Source: Pyrus communis
Taxonomy: Eukaryota > Streptophyta > Magnoliopsida > Rosales > Rosaceae
NCBI RefSeq assembly: GCF_963583255.1
Contig: NC_084803.1
Coordinates: forward strand, 2,812,621-2,876,620
Direction: 5' to 3'
DNA length: 64,000 nt
The translations under genes and the position numbers were made by a program. The notes under the pieces were generated by a model. It worked only from the letters and a program-made list of their open reading frames with translations, was not told the DNA's origin and ran no database searches. Shown one piece after another: positions 35,967 to 49,605 of this stretch (its first letter is position 1; each line of letters begins with the position of its first letter).

Positions 35967-38809
35967 TGGGGGGCGGTGGCGGTGGCGGTGGGAGAGTGGA
36001 AGTGGTGAAGAGCCACGGTTGCTCTCGGCTGTCTGTTGGGTTACCATCTCAATCGCCTTCCTCTAAAGCTCTGCAACCATTTGAGCCTGCATCTCCGGCC
36101 GCATCCCCTATTGGATCGGAGGCGGTGGCTCGATCAGGCGGCGGACCCTTCGCCAGCCTTGTTATCTGCGTTACTGGTCTATCCAAGGGTAAAAGAAGAC
36201 CAAGTTTTAACTTCTGCCTGCTAATTTTCTCTGTGATGAAAGTGATTTTATATAATATATAATATATTTCTTTTTAATTTGTAGCTGTTCCTATTTGTCA
36301 TGTTGTTTTGGCAGAAGCAAGGAAACAAGTCAAGGAAGCGACTGAGAGATTAGGCGGCCAGTACAGCCCTCAGTTGCATCCTCAATGTACTCATTTGGTG
36401 GTCCAAATATCCTTGATATTCGAAATAATAGTACTTTGTTATGTTTTGTTTTTGGTATATTAGTATATTGGGGAGGAATTTATCAATGTTTTGATACATT
36501 TGGTGTTATTGTTTATGTAAATTGCAAGGCTTGAGTGCAATCTTTAACTAGTTTTACAGCTTCGGCGGACACAAGTTTGAGCATGCTTTGAAGCATGGAT
36601 CAAAAAATGGTCTGTCTATTGTTACCATTGGATGGTTTGTAGATAGTGTAAGGAAGAATGGTAAGAGAGACCATCTTATATACATGCTACCTTCATTTCT
36701 TAAGTTTTACATTGGTTTGCCGAGAAACGCTCCTTTGGTATTGGACCTACTGGTACATATTACTTGATTAATCTAAATCAAGTTGCTTTTGTCTGCTTCA
36801 GTGAGGCTGAGTGAATCACTTTACAGTATCAACAGTTTTGGAGAGAATGGTATGCGTTTGGATGAGTTGAATAGGCTCGTTGGGTTTAGTGGCACCGAAA
36901 ATTCTTGTCTACCTATTGGTGTTCGTGGAGCCAAGCAATTGGACATGAATGACGAACCACTTGTATCTGTTCGTGGAAGGGAGGCTATCAGAAGTACTGA
37001 CTCTAGTCACTCTACTTTGTCCGGTCACTCCATTTATGTCGACTTAGACATTTCATCTGAACTGAGGAATAAGGTAAAGTTATTTCTAGGAAATAGTTGC
37101 TTGTTTTTTCAGAAGACAAGTTTGTTATCCTTGTTTTACTTTTAAAAGAAAGATTTACTAGTGACATGTATTTTCCAATGCCAGAAAAAATAGATAGGGT
37201 AAACCTGTCTTTCAGTTTGTAACGTTTATCATTGTGTCTGTTTGGTAGGTTACCGAAGCTGCTAGTAGAGAGGGTGCCACATTTGTAGATCAATGGTTTG
37301 TTGGTTGCAAAGCCAGTCATGTAGTGTGTGAAGGGTCTTCAAGCCGTAAATATCTTGGCCACTCTAGCAATATTGTTACAGTGAGTCCTGCAAGGCATTC
37401 TCTGGTTTACTTGAATCAGCAAGCGCTTATACGACAATAACTTTTCATATTGGTTGTCCTTGTATCGTAGACAGCTGATGAAATCACTTGCAATGTTTGA
37501 GATTAGGGAGTGCTCTGTGTATTTATTGTTATTTGGTGTTTGATGTATCGCAGCCACTGTGGGTTTTGAAAACAGCCAAAGAGAAGTACGTACAACGGCT
37601 TGTGCACATGTCTGCAGATTTGGCCAGGCAAGTTGGTACGATGCTTGAAGAGTTGCAGAATGGCATTGCAGATGGGGTATCTTTCTACATGATGGATGAG
37701 TAGTCATATAATTTTGGTATCTATAAGTTCGTATTTTAACAATATTTTTTATTTATCTAACAGGGAACTGATGAGGGAAAAGTCCCCGAAGATGTTCAAG
37801 CTTATAGAAATAAAGCAAGCCATGAAAAGAGACTACAGATTGTGAATTCTGCTAAAACTGGGGTTAGAAATCGTCGTGGTCTTCGTATGCAGGTAATGAT
37901 AAATTTTGTTTGATTCTCTGTGGTGTTTGATCAATCTATGGTTCTTCTTCAGTGCCTCATAAGTGAATTAGTTACATTTGTTGCGAGAAGTTTTTCATGG
38001 TAAACCATCTTATTTATGTGCTCTGTTCTCGCAGACTTGCCAAACTCCAATGCGACCAATAACCCCCAGCAGCCTTTTGGATTCAATCTGCTGGTCAATC
38101 TCTGAACCAACATCAACGGCTTCAATCTACACCGAGAGTGTAAGTGTTGAAGATGGTAGTGAACATCATGAATCTGTATTCTTCGATGCAAAAGGTGATG
38201 GCAAGGATTCAGAAGCGTCGTTTGCAAACTTAACCAGACCGCTCAAGGAAAGGTTATTGAACTCTCTTCCTTCCTACTCCCAAAAACGAAAAATGGTTGC
38301 CAAATGTTATATCATCTCACACCTCTCTTTTTATGTATTTATCTGCAGTGAGAAATCTGAATTGATATTCAAAAACCATTTTCTTACTATCCTGTTCCCT
38401 GTCGATCGATTTGCTGAGATGGGGCCATCTTCTAGAACATTTTTCAGCGACAACGGGTTTACATGCTTGCAAGTGTTGGATCATATCTATAAATTTTATC
38501 AGGTACAAAATAAGACATTCCCCTCTCAGAATCCTCTGTCATTGGCTTAATGAAGGGAGGGTCGTTTAGTCTCGTGTACTTATATTGCAGGAGAACATGT
38601 CAGCCCATGAAATTGAGGCTGCAATCCACACCGACTCAAGGCATGCTGATCGGCTCCGATCAGTGTACTCCAGTAAAGAAACAGCAGAACGCGGGTATGC
38701 AATTTTCAGGCGGATTGAGTTTCTAGGCAGTCGTAGAAGTTTTGAAATGTTGAAGCGCGTCAACGGAGACAACAACAGCAATGTGTATGAGCTGTTAATT
38801 AGAGCCTAA
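35966..38809 (+). CDS. Twin-BRCT DNA-repair-type protein, 10 exons
   Basis: This is probably a nuclear phosphopeptide-binding scaffold in DNA damage signalling; its exact role is unknown. Exons are 35966-36188, 36315-36406, 36558-36660, 36802-37073, 37249-37380, 37554-37676, 37764-37892, 38035-38252, 38349-38502 and 38591-38809, giving 1665 bp or 554 residues. A Gly run opens the protein. BRCT 1 spans about 62-150 (LVICVTGLS, CTHLVV, GWFVDS). BRCT 2 spans about 210-320 (SIYVDLDI, ASHVVCEG, PLWVLKTA). The C-terminal half is Ser/Thr-rich and then helical, with no named domain. Intron 2 is AT-AC type and the others are GT-AG. In Arabidopsis a BRCT gene sits beside DCL3, as I recall, and the same convergent pair is seen here. 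Confidence 0.9.
36407..36557 (+). other. U12-type AT-AC intron
   Basis: The intron starts ATATCCTT, the exact minor-spliceosome donor consensus, and ends AC. A branch-site match TCTTTAAC lies at 36541-36548, with its A about 10 nt from the 3' end. Joining CAA to AGC restores the BRCT sequence THLVVQSFGGHKF. No GT-AG pair in the area keeps this frame. Confidence 0.9.
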
Positions 38810-39254
38810 AGATCATCTTCTTCACCTCACTTGTTCCAAGTCGAGGGAGCATGTTTTTGATATGGCAAACTCTTAACTCCAAGGCCATGATTTCGAAACT
38901 TCCACCATCTCGCTACAAATTTTCCACTTGTTAATAGGATTTTAGGAGTTTATAGCTACTTCAAATGTATAAAATTTGTGTGCATAACGATTTTGGGTGA
39001 GTAAATTCCTCAACATTTTTAACTTTACCGAAGAAAACATATGAATTGATACATATTTATCCCAAAATACCAAGTGTCATTACCTTGATTGCCTTTACTT
39101 TATGAAAAGAGTCTGATACACAACGTATCGTTGCTACACTTCCTATCATTTTGTATAGTCGAAAGGTAACTGGGATGGTGGATTCGAAAATTACCAAACC
39201 CTTCAATTTCTATGATTATGAAACTAGCCAGCAGAAGATAGATATGTTACCTCA
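38810..39254. other. Convergent 3' spacer between BRCT gene and DCL3
   Basis: The two genes end 445 bp apart on opposite strands. I see only AT-rich 3' UTR sequence. The transcripts may overlap at their 3' ends. Confidence 0.6.
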
Positions 39255-42200
39255 TCACCCGCCAATTATTACTCTTTCCTGCCGTTGAAGCTCGTAAAAC
39301 AAGACGACGGCCGCAGAATCTTCTGAACTCCCCTTATCGGGTCTAGCATCTCCTGAGCAGTCAATGATGCCGGAGTTGGGTATGTGCAAGGTTACTTGTG
39401 CGACAAAACTGTTGAAGTACTTGGTTGAGCTTTCACCAAATGTGATTGGAGTTCTACGGGAAGAAAGACGGTTGTGAGGCCAAAAGTTAATAATCCAAAC
39501 ACAATTTTGTAGTGGCCAAGTTCTCTAGAATCTTGAATCAACAAAACACAATTTGTTAGTAGATTTGTAGGATTTGGTTATGGACCAACCTTGACTGAGT
39601 TCCGGTTATTTGAAAATCCGGCTTTGGCCACTGCAGTTTCTTGCACAGCTGAAAAAGAGCAGATCGAGGTCCTCCTTTCTTCATGTTGATTGCTTCAATG
39701 ACTGCATAAAAGAACCCGCAGCCGCAGCACGATTAAATGATAGTATTGCTTGATAATAACATAGTATAAGCTTCCTATCTGAATCTCTAAAGAAATGAAG
39801 CCACTTAAAGCAATTTCCGGTGATCTTGTCAGTGAGCACGAAGCAGATTAACAAAAACAAATTCTTTTTGCATTCCAGTGATTTATCAATGCACCATTTC
39901 ATTTGTGAAAAACAGTTTTGAACATTAATCATACAATTTGGAACGCATTTCACCCGTTTGAATGGAAACAGGAAGAGGTTATCAAGCGTCTAGACTCTAG
40001 TCGTAGCCCATAGGGAGTACAAGCGAGGTTCGCAAGGAGAGTAAAAGTAGGTAGAGTGTATAAGCACACAACCATGCAACTAGAGAAAATGAGAACGATA
40101 AAATGGTGCAAACCTGTGGCGGCATTGTTGGGGATAGAGGTTTTCCCGTCAATTACTGAAGGAGAAACTCCAGTTGTCTGTGCAGCTAGAGGAATTTCAG
40201 TTATCTTTTGCCTTTTATAGACCACTAACGCTGAAGAATCTTTGACAGTTACTTGGTCACCGACCTTATGGTTGATGTCAAGGGAAGTTGAATCACCTAC
40301 TTGGTCAGCATCAAGTTTCCTCTTCTTGGAAAATGAAAAACCTTTCTCCTGTTCCATAACAAAACAGTACAGCTTTAACAACATTTAGTGATGGAAACTT
40401 AACAACCAGAGAGATGCAGCAGACTACTCGTTAACAACAATTTGGGACCTCAGATCTGAACCAAGGCACGTGAACAAAAATTATGGACCCCAAACAGTAG
40501 CTCTGGCCCCAGAATTCCGAACCTAGAACTCATGAACCCCTGGTTTTGACCCTAGAACCCAGAAATCCCAACACCCGGAGCCCCAGCTTGAAATGTGAAC
40601 CCAAATTTCCAAAATTGAGATCAAGTTACAACAAAGAATCAATTTCATTTTTTTTCTTGATCCCCTTTTCATTTTCATGCCCACGACCAAATAAAAACAG
40701 ACAGACAGACATTTAGAGAACCAACAAACCTCAAGTTTCTTAAGTAAACGACGAGCTGCTTCTCCTTTTGCACATTTTTTAGTCCGATCGCACCCCTCTC
40801 CAGTCAACAGAACATCTTTCAGCTGTACAGTAAGCTTGGCATGAAACATCTCACCCTTACTGGTACACTTCTCTTTTCTATGGTACCCAAGCGAGTCGCA
40901 TAGTTCAATCAGCTCGCGTAGTGGAGGCAGCACAAGTTTGTCAGGAGTCACAATTGGAGATAATAATGGTTCAAATATTCTCCACACTTCATCAAGGTTA
41001 AGTTTGGTATCAATTAGAATTGCCCCTGCAATACTTTCCACCATGTCTCCGAGAGCCTGCAGAGATACTATTCAGATCACAAAAACAATATATAGTAACA
41101 ACAATCATATTAACAATGGTAACAAAGTGTTGATAATAATAGGAATTTTAGTCCTGATATTTGGTGGAGGGTGGAAGCTTCTCCTTGTAGGGCTACCAAT
41201 AATATTAAAAAAGTATCAAGCTAAGGAGAAGCTTAACAGCAAAGAACCTATAACTGCATGTTTAAAACTCTAAAGCAACGATAGTTTTTAGTCGTGGCAA
41301 ATTTACTTCAAGAGGAATCATGGCTAAAGGCCTAAAATACATGGGAAGCAGACAAAAGGACCCCTCTTGAACTGAAATTTTAAATTAGAATGCTGAAAGA
41401 ACCAAATAAAGACAAAAGGATTGCAGCCTAAAACAAGCAGACAACCAGTCTTTTAGAAAAACCTGAAAACAAAAGCTCAAGCTAATCTTTCAACACTATT
41501 GAAGTGAAAAACAGTTAACATAGAGCGAGATCTTACCTTAGGGCCCCTTGTGCCTTGAAGTGTGGTACCACTGTCAGGTTCTGAAAGAGACTTCACATAA
41601 TCTGTTATCTGACTTAGAAGTAACATAGAGGCATGTTGTAGATGCTGCTGGAGATCACGTCTAACAGCAACTTGTGCAAAACTTTCATTATTAACAGAAG
41701 CTGAACGCAAGTCAGTTAACTCGCCTGGATCAATATCTGTGTGGCTATGATAGAGATGCCTTGTGATAAGCAGGTCCAACACAGAGTCACCTAGAAATTC
41801 TAGTCGCTGTTGAAAATCAAGAAGTTAAGAAAAGTAAATATATGGAATTTTCACTGTTTGTTCTATACTTGGTAATTTATTACTTCTAGGTAAAATGAAT
41901 AATCTATCAAAGATTCATTTTCATAGTAGATTAATTGGTCAATTTCTGCTTCCAAGCTCACAACAATTTTCCTTCTTATTGTTGTTGGAATAGAAAAAAA
42001 AAGGTGAAAAGGTAAAGAGTCAACCAAGGCAACTCTGCATAGAACTCTCAGCATACCTCGTAACAGTAGCCATCTCCTGATTCTTGATCAGATGCATGTG
42101 TTATGGCCTCGAGTAAGAGACCCTTGGTAGAAAATTCGTATTGAAGCTTTGACTCCATGATTGCAATCTCATTAGCTTTCAGGGTGTACGAATGAAGAGA

Positions 42201-45200
42201 CGACATAGTAATTGCATCAGCAACCAAGGAAGGCTCAAGTTCTACATCAATATCGAGCCACTTCATCATATGAATTGCAGCAGGCAATCCACCAGCAACA
42301 TAGTATGCTCCTATAAGGGCTTCAACACAATCAGAGATTGTTTTGGAACACATCCATCTATGGCCCTTATCACAGCTCTTTCCAACCACAACTTTAGGGT
42401 CTTCAGTTTGGAATTTTCCATCTACGGGTACTTCTAAAGTCTCCACTCCACAATTACAAGGAATGGGTCGTAGAGAAATCTGCCCTGGAGAAACCCAACG
42501 ACATGGGTCAAACGCACAATCACGGATGTATCCCTATTAAAAAAATGCAAAGCCATTACTACATGAGCTTGAACATCAGTACCCGAGTGAATACATATAA
42601 GCATAGATAGCATGTAGTACAAGGGAAATACCTGTAACTTGCGATTTATGCCCAACCTATGTAGGTTTGAGTTACAAATAGCCAGGGTGCGGCAACTAGT
42701 TAATTGTCCTTCATGCTTTTTGGGATATTTGAGGAAGAGGTGGCAGCTCACAGTATATTTTAAAACTGAATCACCGAGCAATTCCAAGCGCTCCATAGAA
42801 AATTCATCATTGCATCTTAGTGTTGTAAGTGCTTCTAGAATCTGATCACAAAAACACAGTCAGATAAATCGTTTTTTTTACTCTATTAGAAAGATAAATG
42901 GGCAAGTCACGGAGTCTAAAAGGAGACGTACCAATAAGCTTGATATCCGAAAGCTGCTAGAATGATAATTAATCTCTTCTCTGAGTTGACTGGCTAGCAA
43001 CAAGGACTCCAAGCGATGAATCAACGATGGTAGTAAATAACATGACTTTAGAACGTCTCCCGGGATACCAATAGCGACTAGAAGCTCAGGTGGCATGTGA
43101 GCATACATAATCTGCTTTCCAATAACAACGCCAGATTGCAATGTCTTACCACCACCACCTACCCAGTTGAGAGAAAATATTAGCAACCAAACATAAAAAA
43201 TGAGATTGTATTGCTAACATAGCTTCAACAGCACGTAACTAACACTGCAACGAGTCAATTACTCACACCCACAGCCTTTTGTCACCTCCATTTACTCTTC
43301 AACAACATGCATCAGATAGATTTATTAATATAATTGTAAAAGGACCACATGCTCAATAAGTCAAACATTCAATCCCACCACCCACATGACCACAACTTTC
43401 AAACAATATACTTCCTAATAAATTAATAAAATCAAGTACCATTACTTGCAAGAAACCACGAAAGCAGCTGTCTGACTTGAAGTTTTAATAACTGGAGGGA
43501 GTTGAAGATGCAAAACTGAGATAGTATTTTCACTCAAGTACATAATACATATATGCACTGTTAGGCCAATTTTCTCCTTCAATCAATGTTATAACATGGG
43601 GAGAAACAAATACAATAGAAGGGTCATGAACAACAGTTTCATGAAAAAATTTGAAGATACAATTGAAAATTACAGAATGGATGCTTAACAAAAAAGAATA
43701 AGCCATATTGCTAAAGGATCAAGCATGCAAATCAACAAACCTTCACCATTAAAGTTCACAAGAAGGTTGTGCGGATTATGACTTTGTTTCAGTTGCAACA
43801 GAGGCTGACCAGGATAACGGAGCACAATCCCGTATCTAAACAGAAATAGCATCATTAAGAAAACTGTACAGTAATATCACTGAAACATCACACAAGGTAT
43901 GAAATAACTTACTTTTTGTTGAAGTACTCAGAAAATGAAGTATATTGTGATGATACATTGTCTTTCTTTACATCAAAAGGACTCTCAGCAGAAGTGTTAC
44001 TCATAACCTCATCAACAGAGTAGATTCTTCCAGTATGGATAGCCACCACCACCGTATCTTTGAGATTTTTTACATCAACAGAGCAATTAGCAAACTGAAC
44101 TATCCCTGCACTGTTGCACTCAGTCTCAGATGAGACGGTTCTTGGAACTGAGTTCCCTGTGTCAACGTTACACTGGCTGCTCAAACACGAGTTTCTCTTT
44201 AAGAAATCTACCACAGAAACACAAGAATTGATCCCTGCCCAATTTATTCTCCAAGATTCATCTTTTGAATCATTCAATGTCTCAACTGGAAGAAGCAAAT
44301 ATAAGCAATATGGGGTCCACAGTTTTCTTGTTTCTTTCTCCAGTGAAAGTTCTCTCTGTTTTCTAGCTGATTTGGTTCCATACAATTTCCCAAACAATCC
44401 ATTAAAGAAAAATTCCTGAAAGCACTTTGCTTTTTCCATCTGTTATGAAAATACTAGTTCCAGTAAGTACTACCCCAACAAGATACTAGTTCCAGTGAGT
44501 ACTACAAAGAAAAAACATAAATTTGAGTTCAAATGCTTAAGATGTACCTGTTTCCCGTCTAAATGAACCTCCCCACAGAAAGAAACAGAAGCCTTGACTG
44601 TTTTCGAAATCAGGTAAAGGTCCAATTTGAGATTCCCCACATCATCAGCAAGCTTCGACTCAATGAGAAGAACAAATCCAGAATACAACTCACTGGCAAT
44701 GTTACAGGAGAAGTCAAACTTATATCCCTGAAAAATGACAGCATCAAGTTTCTCCCCCCAAGTTCCAGATAGCATACGAATGCAAGTTGTACCATGTAGT
44801 TCCTTCCTTTTAGTAGTTCCTTTAAAGACCAAATACAATTATTTATATTAAAAAGATGAAAACAACAAAAGAAAACCAGGAACAGAAACTGCATCAGCAC
44901 ATAGCCACATGGAATATGGGGTGCCAAAACAAAAATCAAGATGCAGTAAGACAGAGATGATAAAGCTGGTTTAGAAAGTGAATACAGATTTGATAACCAA
45001 AACGTTTTGGCAGCCCTGTTTACATCATTCAGCAGTTAAATTTCAAAGCAAATGACACCAAGCATTAGGCCAAGGAACAGTTGTTAACTTTTAGCCACAA
45101 TCGAAAACAAATAGAAAGTGATTATTCATAAATATAAATCAAAGAATGACTGACTCATAAAAAGCAATTTAAGTTCATTGTGCATCAGCAAGCACTCAGA

Positions 45201-46828
45201 CACTGATTTTCTCAAATATTATGTACAGAACAATGTACCTGCACCAGAAGCTTGCTCTTTTCTTTTCACATCAGGCACATCAATGACTGGGAGAAGATGG
45301 TCATTCAGGGCACCCATTTGATGTAGCTGCTGACACGCTTCCAAGCAGACAAGCTGCTTTGCTAAAGAAGATTTCTTGCATACAGGGCCAACTAACGTTT
45401 GGAAAGCCGCATTTGGAGGCAACGTGATCTTACACTCATAAGACTCTCCAAGGTATGAGATATGAAAAGTTGGCTTTGGAGTGAAGTACCTAAGTCACAC
45501 GGTAAATAAGGGTTCAATAAGAATTAAATTTTTTTTAACCAGTAAATTCAAGAAACAGTAGTGAATAGTTTATAGATGCATACTTATCCCTAGGCAGCGT
45601 TTCACAATATTTATGTACAAGACTGACACTAGAATCTGCAGTGACTGATGCTCCAGTGGAGTCCACAGTATATATATTTGTTTCCTCCAAAGGACATGCT
45701 TTCAAAATGCATGCTTCAGGATCTCTTTTGATAGCTGTATCTGTCATCAAAAACTCACTCCTGACAATCTCATATAGTTGATCCCTTTGTTTCTTGTTTC
45801 CCCTGTACTTTATGAATATTCAGAAAATAAGTACACTTGATAAACACACAATAAGGACACCTATAGAGAAAATCTTCTACTCACTGAACAAGCACACTAT
45901 ATATATCCACTACCCATATGCTGATAAAGTGAAACAATAAAGACATGACCTCACCTCTCCAGCATTGTGATGAACTGAGAGTTATCTTGCCGAGCCCGTC
46001 CCCTCGACTGGACATAACTGCGCACTGTCTTTGGCAGGTCAAAACGTACCACACAGGAGCAGCTCGGAACATGAATTCCCTCCTCAACTACATCGGTAGC
46101 AAATAATAAATTGACCTATCCAGAAGGGGTCAACTGAGTATCAGGTTTCCAATGTCAAAACTTCTCATGAATCAGTTCCTTTCCTACAATATAAAAGATC
46201 ATATACCTCCCCAGAGCAGAACAACTCCAATGTCTCCTTTTGTATTTTCGGCGCCAGAGAGTCAACTGATGTAGTGCTTCCAGTCAAATAGGAAACCGTA
46301 AAATGAGACAAAGAAGTAACCTTCTTCATGAATCTTTCAATCACTTTAGCCGTGATGATTCTATCAACAAATATGAGGCACCGAACTTCGCTAGATCTTC
46401 TGCAATAAAAAATTATAGATGATAAGCAACTTCGCAATGATATGAAAAATTTGACCAACAAAGTTAGTCTTACCCAAAAGAATGAAAAATTTGAACAAGT
46501 TCATTTAATTTTGGAGATACGTAGCCCACATCTACTGCCATCAAATGGTCAAACCCGAAATCCAAGAAATTTTCAGAACCTGACGAGAGAAGGAAATAAT
46601 AGTTCATTTTACTAAAACAGAATTGAAAGTTATAGGCATCATCAAAACTGTATGGCGACAAAAAGTATGTCAGCAAAATAAGGCATTATTCATCTATTCT
46701 CAAGCATCTCAACGATAAAACACTATCAGAAATGAGCAAAGTGTAAAGTCCTTATTAATTTGAACAGATAACAAAGGGTCAGAAAAGATAAAGAGAGACG
46801 GAGAGAAAGACATGATATAAATATATAT

Positions 46829-46878
<50 letters not shown>

Positions 46879-49605
46879 CACTACATTATTAACAGCCGAT
46901 TTTTAATACATAAAGTTAGACCTGAGTGGCATAGAAGTTGATAAAAGAGTTATGAAAGATAGCTAAAGAATTGCATACCATGCAGAAACGATTCCCTAAT
47001 TATACCAAACACTTCCTCAAGAAAACGTCTGCACTGCAAAGAGCCCTCTCTATAAAGTTCACACTCCTTTGCGCATTTCGGAGCATTATCTAAACAGATC
47101 TTAACAGCCTACAAGAGAATAAGGTTATATATTCTCATAATTAGAACCAGAAGGAAAGACCATAAAGAAACTAGAATTAGAGAAGACCAAAGTGACCTTT
47201 CTCCTGCATTACAATCTTAAGATATATCTGAGACTCTCAGTACATGGCTATATAAGAGTGCTTATAATCAGAGTCATAAAAAGCACCGAGCGTCAATAAT
47301 GTGTCACAGGCTCACAGCATGTGTATCAGAAGTAACTATTTGGCGTGACCTGAAGCTCATTAAGGCTCACCATCATGCAGTTAGACCTGCTTGAATTTGT
47401 ATAAAAGTCTGAGGGTGACTACCAATTGGTTGTTTATTTCCTAGAAAAACCACCTTTCATCCATGCATTATACTTACAGTCATACCTCGTAAGTACATAT
47501 GAGACCAAGCTCGTCAAGGCAATACAAGATCTTTGTGTAGTCATTAGACATTCGTTTCTGCAATGTCTTAATTTTATCATCCATGTCACTCAGATTACTT
47601 TCTACTGATAGCTGCAACTTTGATAATGAAGCATCAACCTGTACATGGAAGTTTTTTTAGTATTCACACAAGTTTGACACGCGAAAGTAAGGTAACAATG
47701 AACAATAAATTTGTTAACATACATGTACAGCAGAAATACCTTGGACCAAGAGGCTTCCATCTTTTCTTTCAAATCCGAACTCAGAAACCATGCTTGGCCA
47801 TAAAATCGACAAATTTCTTTTGCAGAAGGGACACATACTTCCATCTCTGTTATGTCCTCAATAGTATAAATCTGTGTAAGCAAATTTAACGATATTAAAG
47901 CATCACCATCAGTAACTGATATATGTAAATTGTATAGTAATCTAACTGGAATATTTCTGTATACCTGAGAATCTAAAATGCTTTCAAGTTCTGATAACTG
48001 GCCCTCACAATCCGTTGTGGATGAGACACCTAACACACAATGTTGTATATTATGCACATATAAGATTTATAATAACAGCAGGTTTGGACTCAACAATGAA
48101 CATGAAAAAAAAAGCGATCCTCTAGACATACAAAAAACACAGCAACGGGTTGAAAGAAGAGAGAGCACAAATAATAAACAATAGCTATAGATTACCTTTT
48201 TTTATAACAGGTGATGCCGTCAAGCCAAAAATCTTTGGCTTATTACCAGACTTGTGATAAAACTCCTTCACCACAACAAACCATTTGTCAAGATGACCCT
48301 TGACTATAAAATATATAAAGAAGACGAAATGCATAACAAAAATGAATTGGAAAAAATTCCACAGACGTGAAATTAACCTTCATTATCTTTGTATAAGGAT
48401 GGTTTCCAGTAGCCCGATGGCACTCATCAATAATCATCAAGCATACTGCTTCAAAACTCAAGAATGCCTTTCTTAAGGCATCCAAAAAAATCTTGGGGGT
48501 CATAACAAGCACCTGGAGGATAATATATAAAACAAATATGCATTAATTTAATAGCCTCTGAAAAAAAAAAATTGAGAAAACTATTTTATTAAAAGGAATC
48601 TAACATGACTATCACATGTTGTGCATGAATGCAAATATTTTTTATCAACATGAACGCAAATCTTTCGAGAATTCTAGTTTACATAGTGTAAACAATGTAA
48701 TAATTTCATGTTATTAATTAGAAAGATAAGAACGCTCAAATCCTTGGAAAGACGAGTAAACTGATACAGATTGCGATAGATTTCAATATTACTCAACAAT
48801 CAACATGAACCAAAAGTAAACTTAGATCATTACCCTGTTTTACTTCTTGTTCTGTGTTATGGGTTTATTTATTTAATCAGTTTTTTCCCATTGTCTTGTA
48901 ATTGCCAATTGGTGGCTTTGTTTCATCCGGTTTTGTTATCTTGAAACTCTTTAGCTCAATGTGTGATATATTGCAGTGAATCCATAAAAAAGACGAAAAC
49001 TTTTGACCAAAAAAAGAAGAAAACTTACATCATGCTCATTCATTTTCTTTTCCCAGCGCTCCATGGTCCACGAATCAACTCCCAACGCTCCATAATACTC
49101 TCCTACGTTATAATTTGTGCTTTCTTTAATAACCTTAAATTGCTGCAATCACAAGAACACATAATCCCAATAAGCTACAAGACCACCAATGAGCCACATT
49201 GCATAAAAAGCACAAATTTACAGGAACAAAATTAGGAAATGGTACCTGGTGAACAAGATGAACAGTTGGAGCCAAAAAGATAATCAATTTTTTGGCACCA
49301 CTTAAATTATTAGTTTGGCAGCCTTCGTAGTCTCTGATGAGCATCACAGCTATCATTGTCTTCCCGGAACCGGTCTCCAGCACCGCTATCGTGTTCCTCC
49401 GCCTCGCGACCTCATACACCTCCGACTGATACCTAAAAATTCACGCCGGAGAAATTTACATTGTTAAAAACAAGCCTTTGAATTTAGAGAGAGAAAGGAT
49501 TAGAGAGAGAGACCGTCTGGGACTGAAGTTCTTGCAAGATTGCGGTGACTGATCATCATCAGCGACATGACCGAGTGGGTTGGAATTGGATTCTTCTACT
49601 TCCAT
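39255..49605 (-). CDS. DCL3: DICER-LIKE 3, 25 exons
   Basis: This nuclear RNase III cuts Pol IV/RDR2 double-stranded RNA into 24-nt siRNAs for RNA-directed DNA methylation. Exons (minus): 49605-49514, 49432-49246, 49142-49029, 48512-48378, 48298-48196, 48029-47965, 47871-47740, 47638-47486, 47108-46979, 46579-46474, 46399-46207, 46115-45955, 45802-45584, 45489-45239, 44819-44548, 44439-43913, 43835-43741, 43158-42932, 42841-42632, 42533-42057, 41806-41537, 41056-40730, 40348-40114, 39701-39590 and 39453-39255. They sum to 4992 bp, 1663 residues. Domains: helicase with ETGSGKT (about 50) and DECH (about 160), helicase C with QSRGRARQ (about 507), dimerisation domain, PAZ (about 760-985), RNase IIIa (ERLELLGDS, about 1071) and IIIb (RLEFLGDS, 1284), and two dsRNA-binding domains (about 1415-1482, 1560-1663). 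Both RNase III centres keep their acidic residues. The C-terminal half resembles DCL3, not DCL2 or DCL4. Confidence 0.96.
46832..46875. repeat. (GA)n microsatellite in DCL3 intron 9
   Basis: About 21 GA dinucleotides follow a short (AT)n run. It lies inside an intron and does not affect the exon model. Confidence 0.95.

Noticed and set aside
36397..36560. GT-AG alternative for BRCT intron 2
   Set aside because: Using the GT at 36398 with the AG at 36558-36559 shifts the frame and destroys the BRCT sequence; AT-AC keeps it.
41100..41273. 111-codon plus-strand frame inside a DCL3 intron
   Set aside because: It overlaps exon 22 in antisense and extends into AT-rich intron sequence; no protein resemblance.
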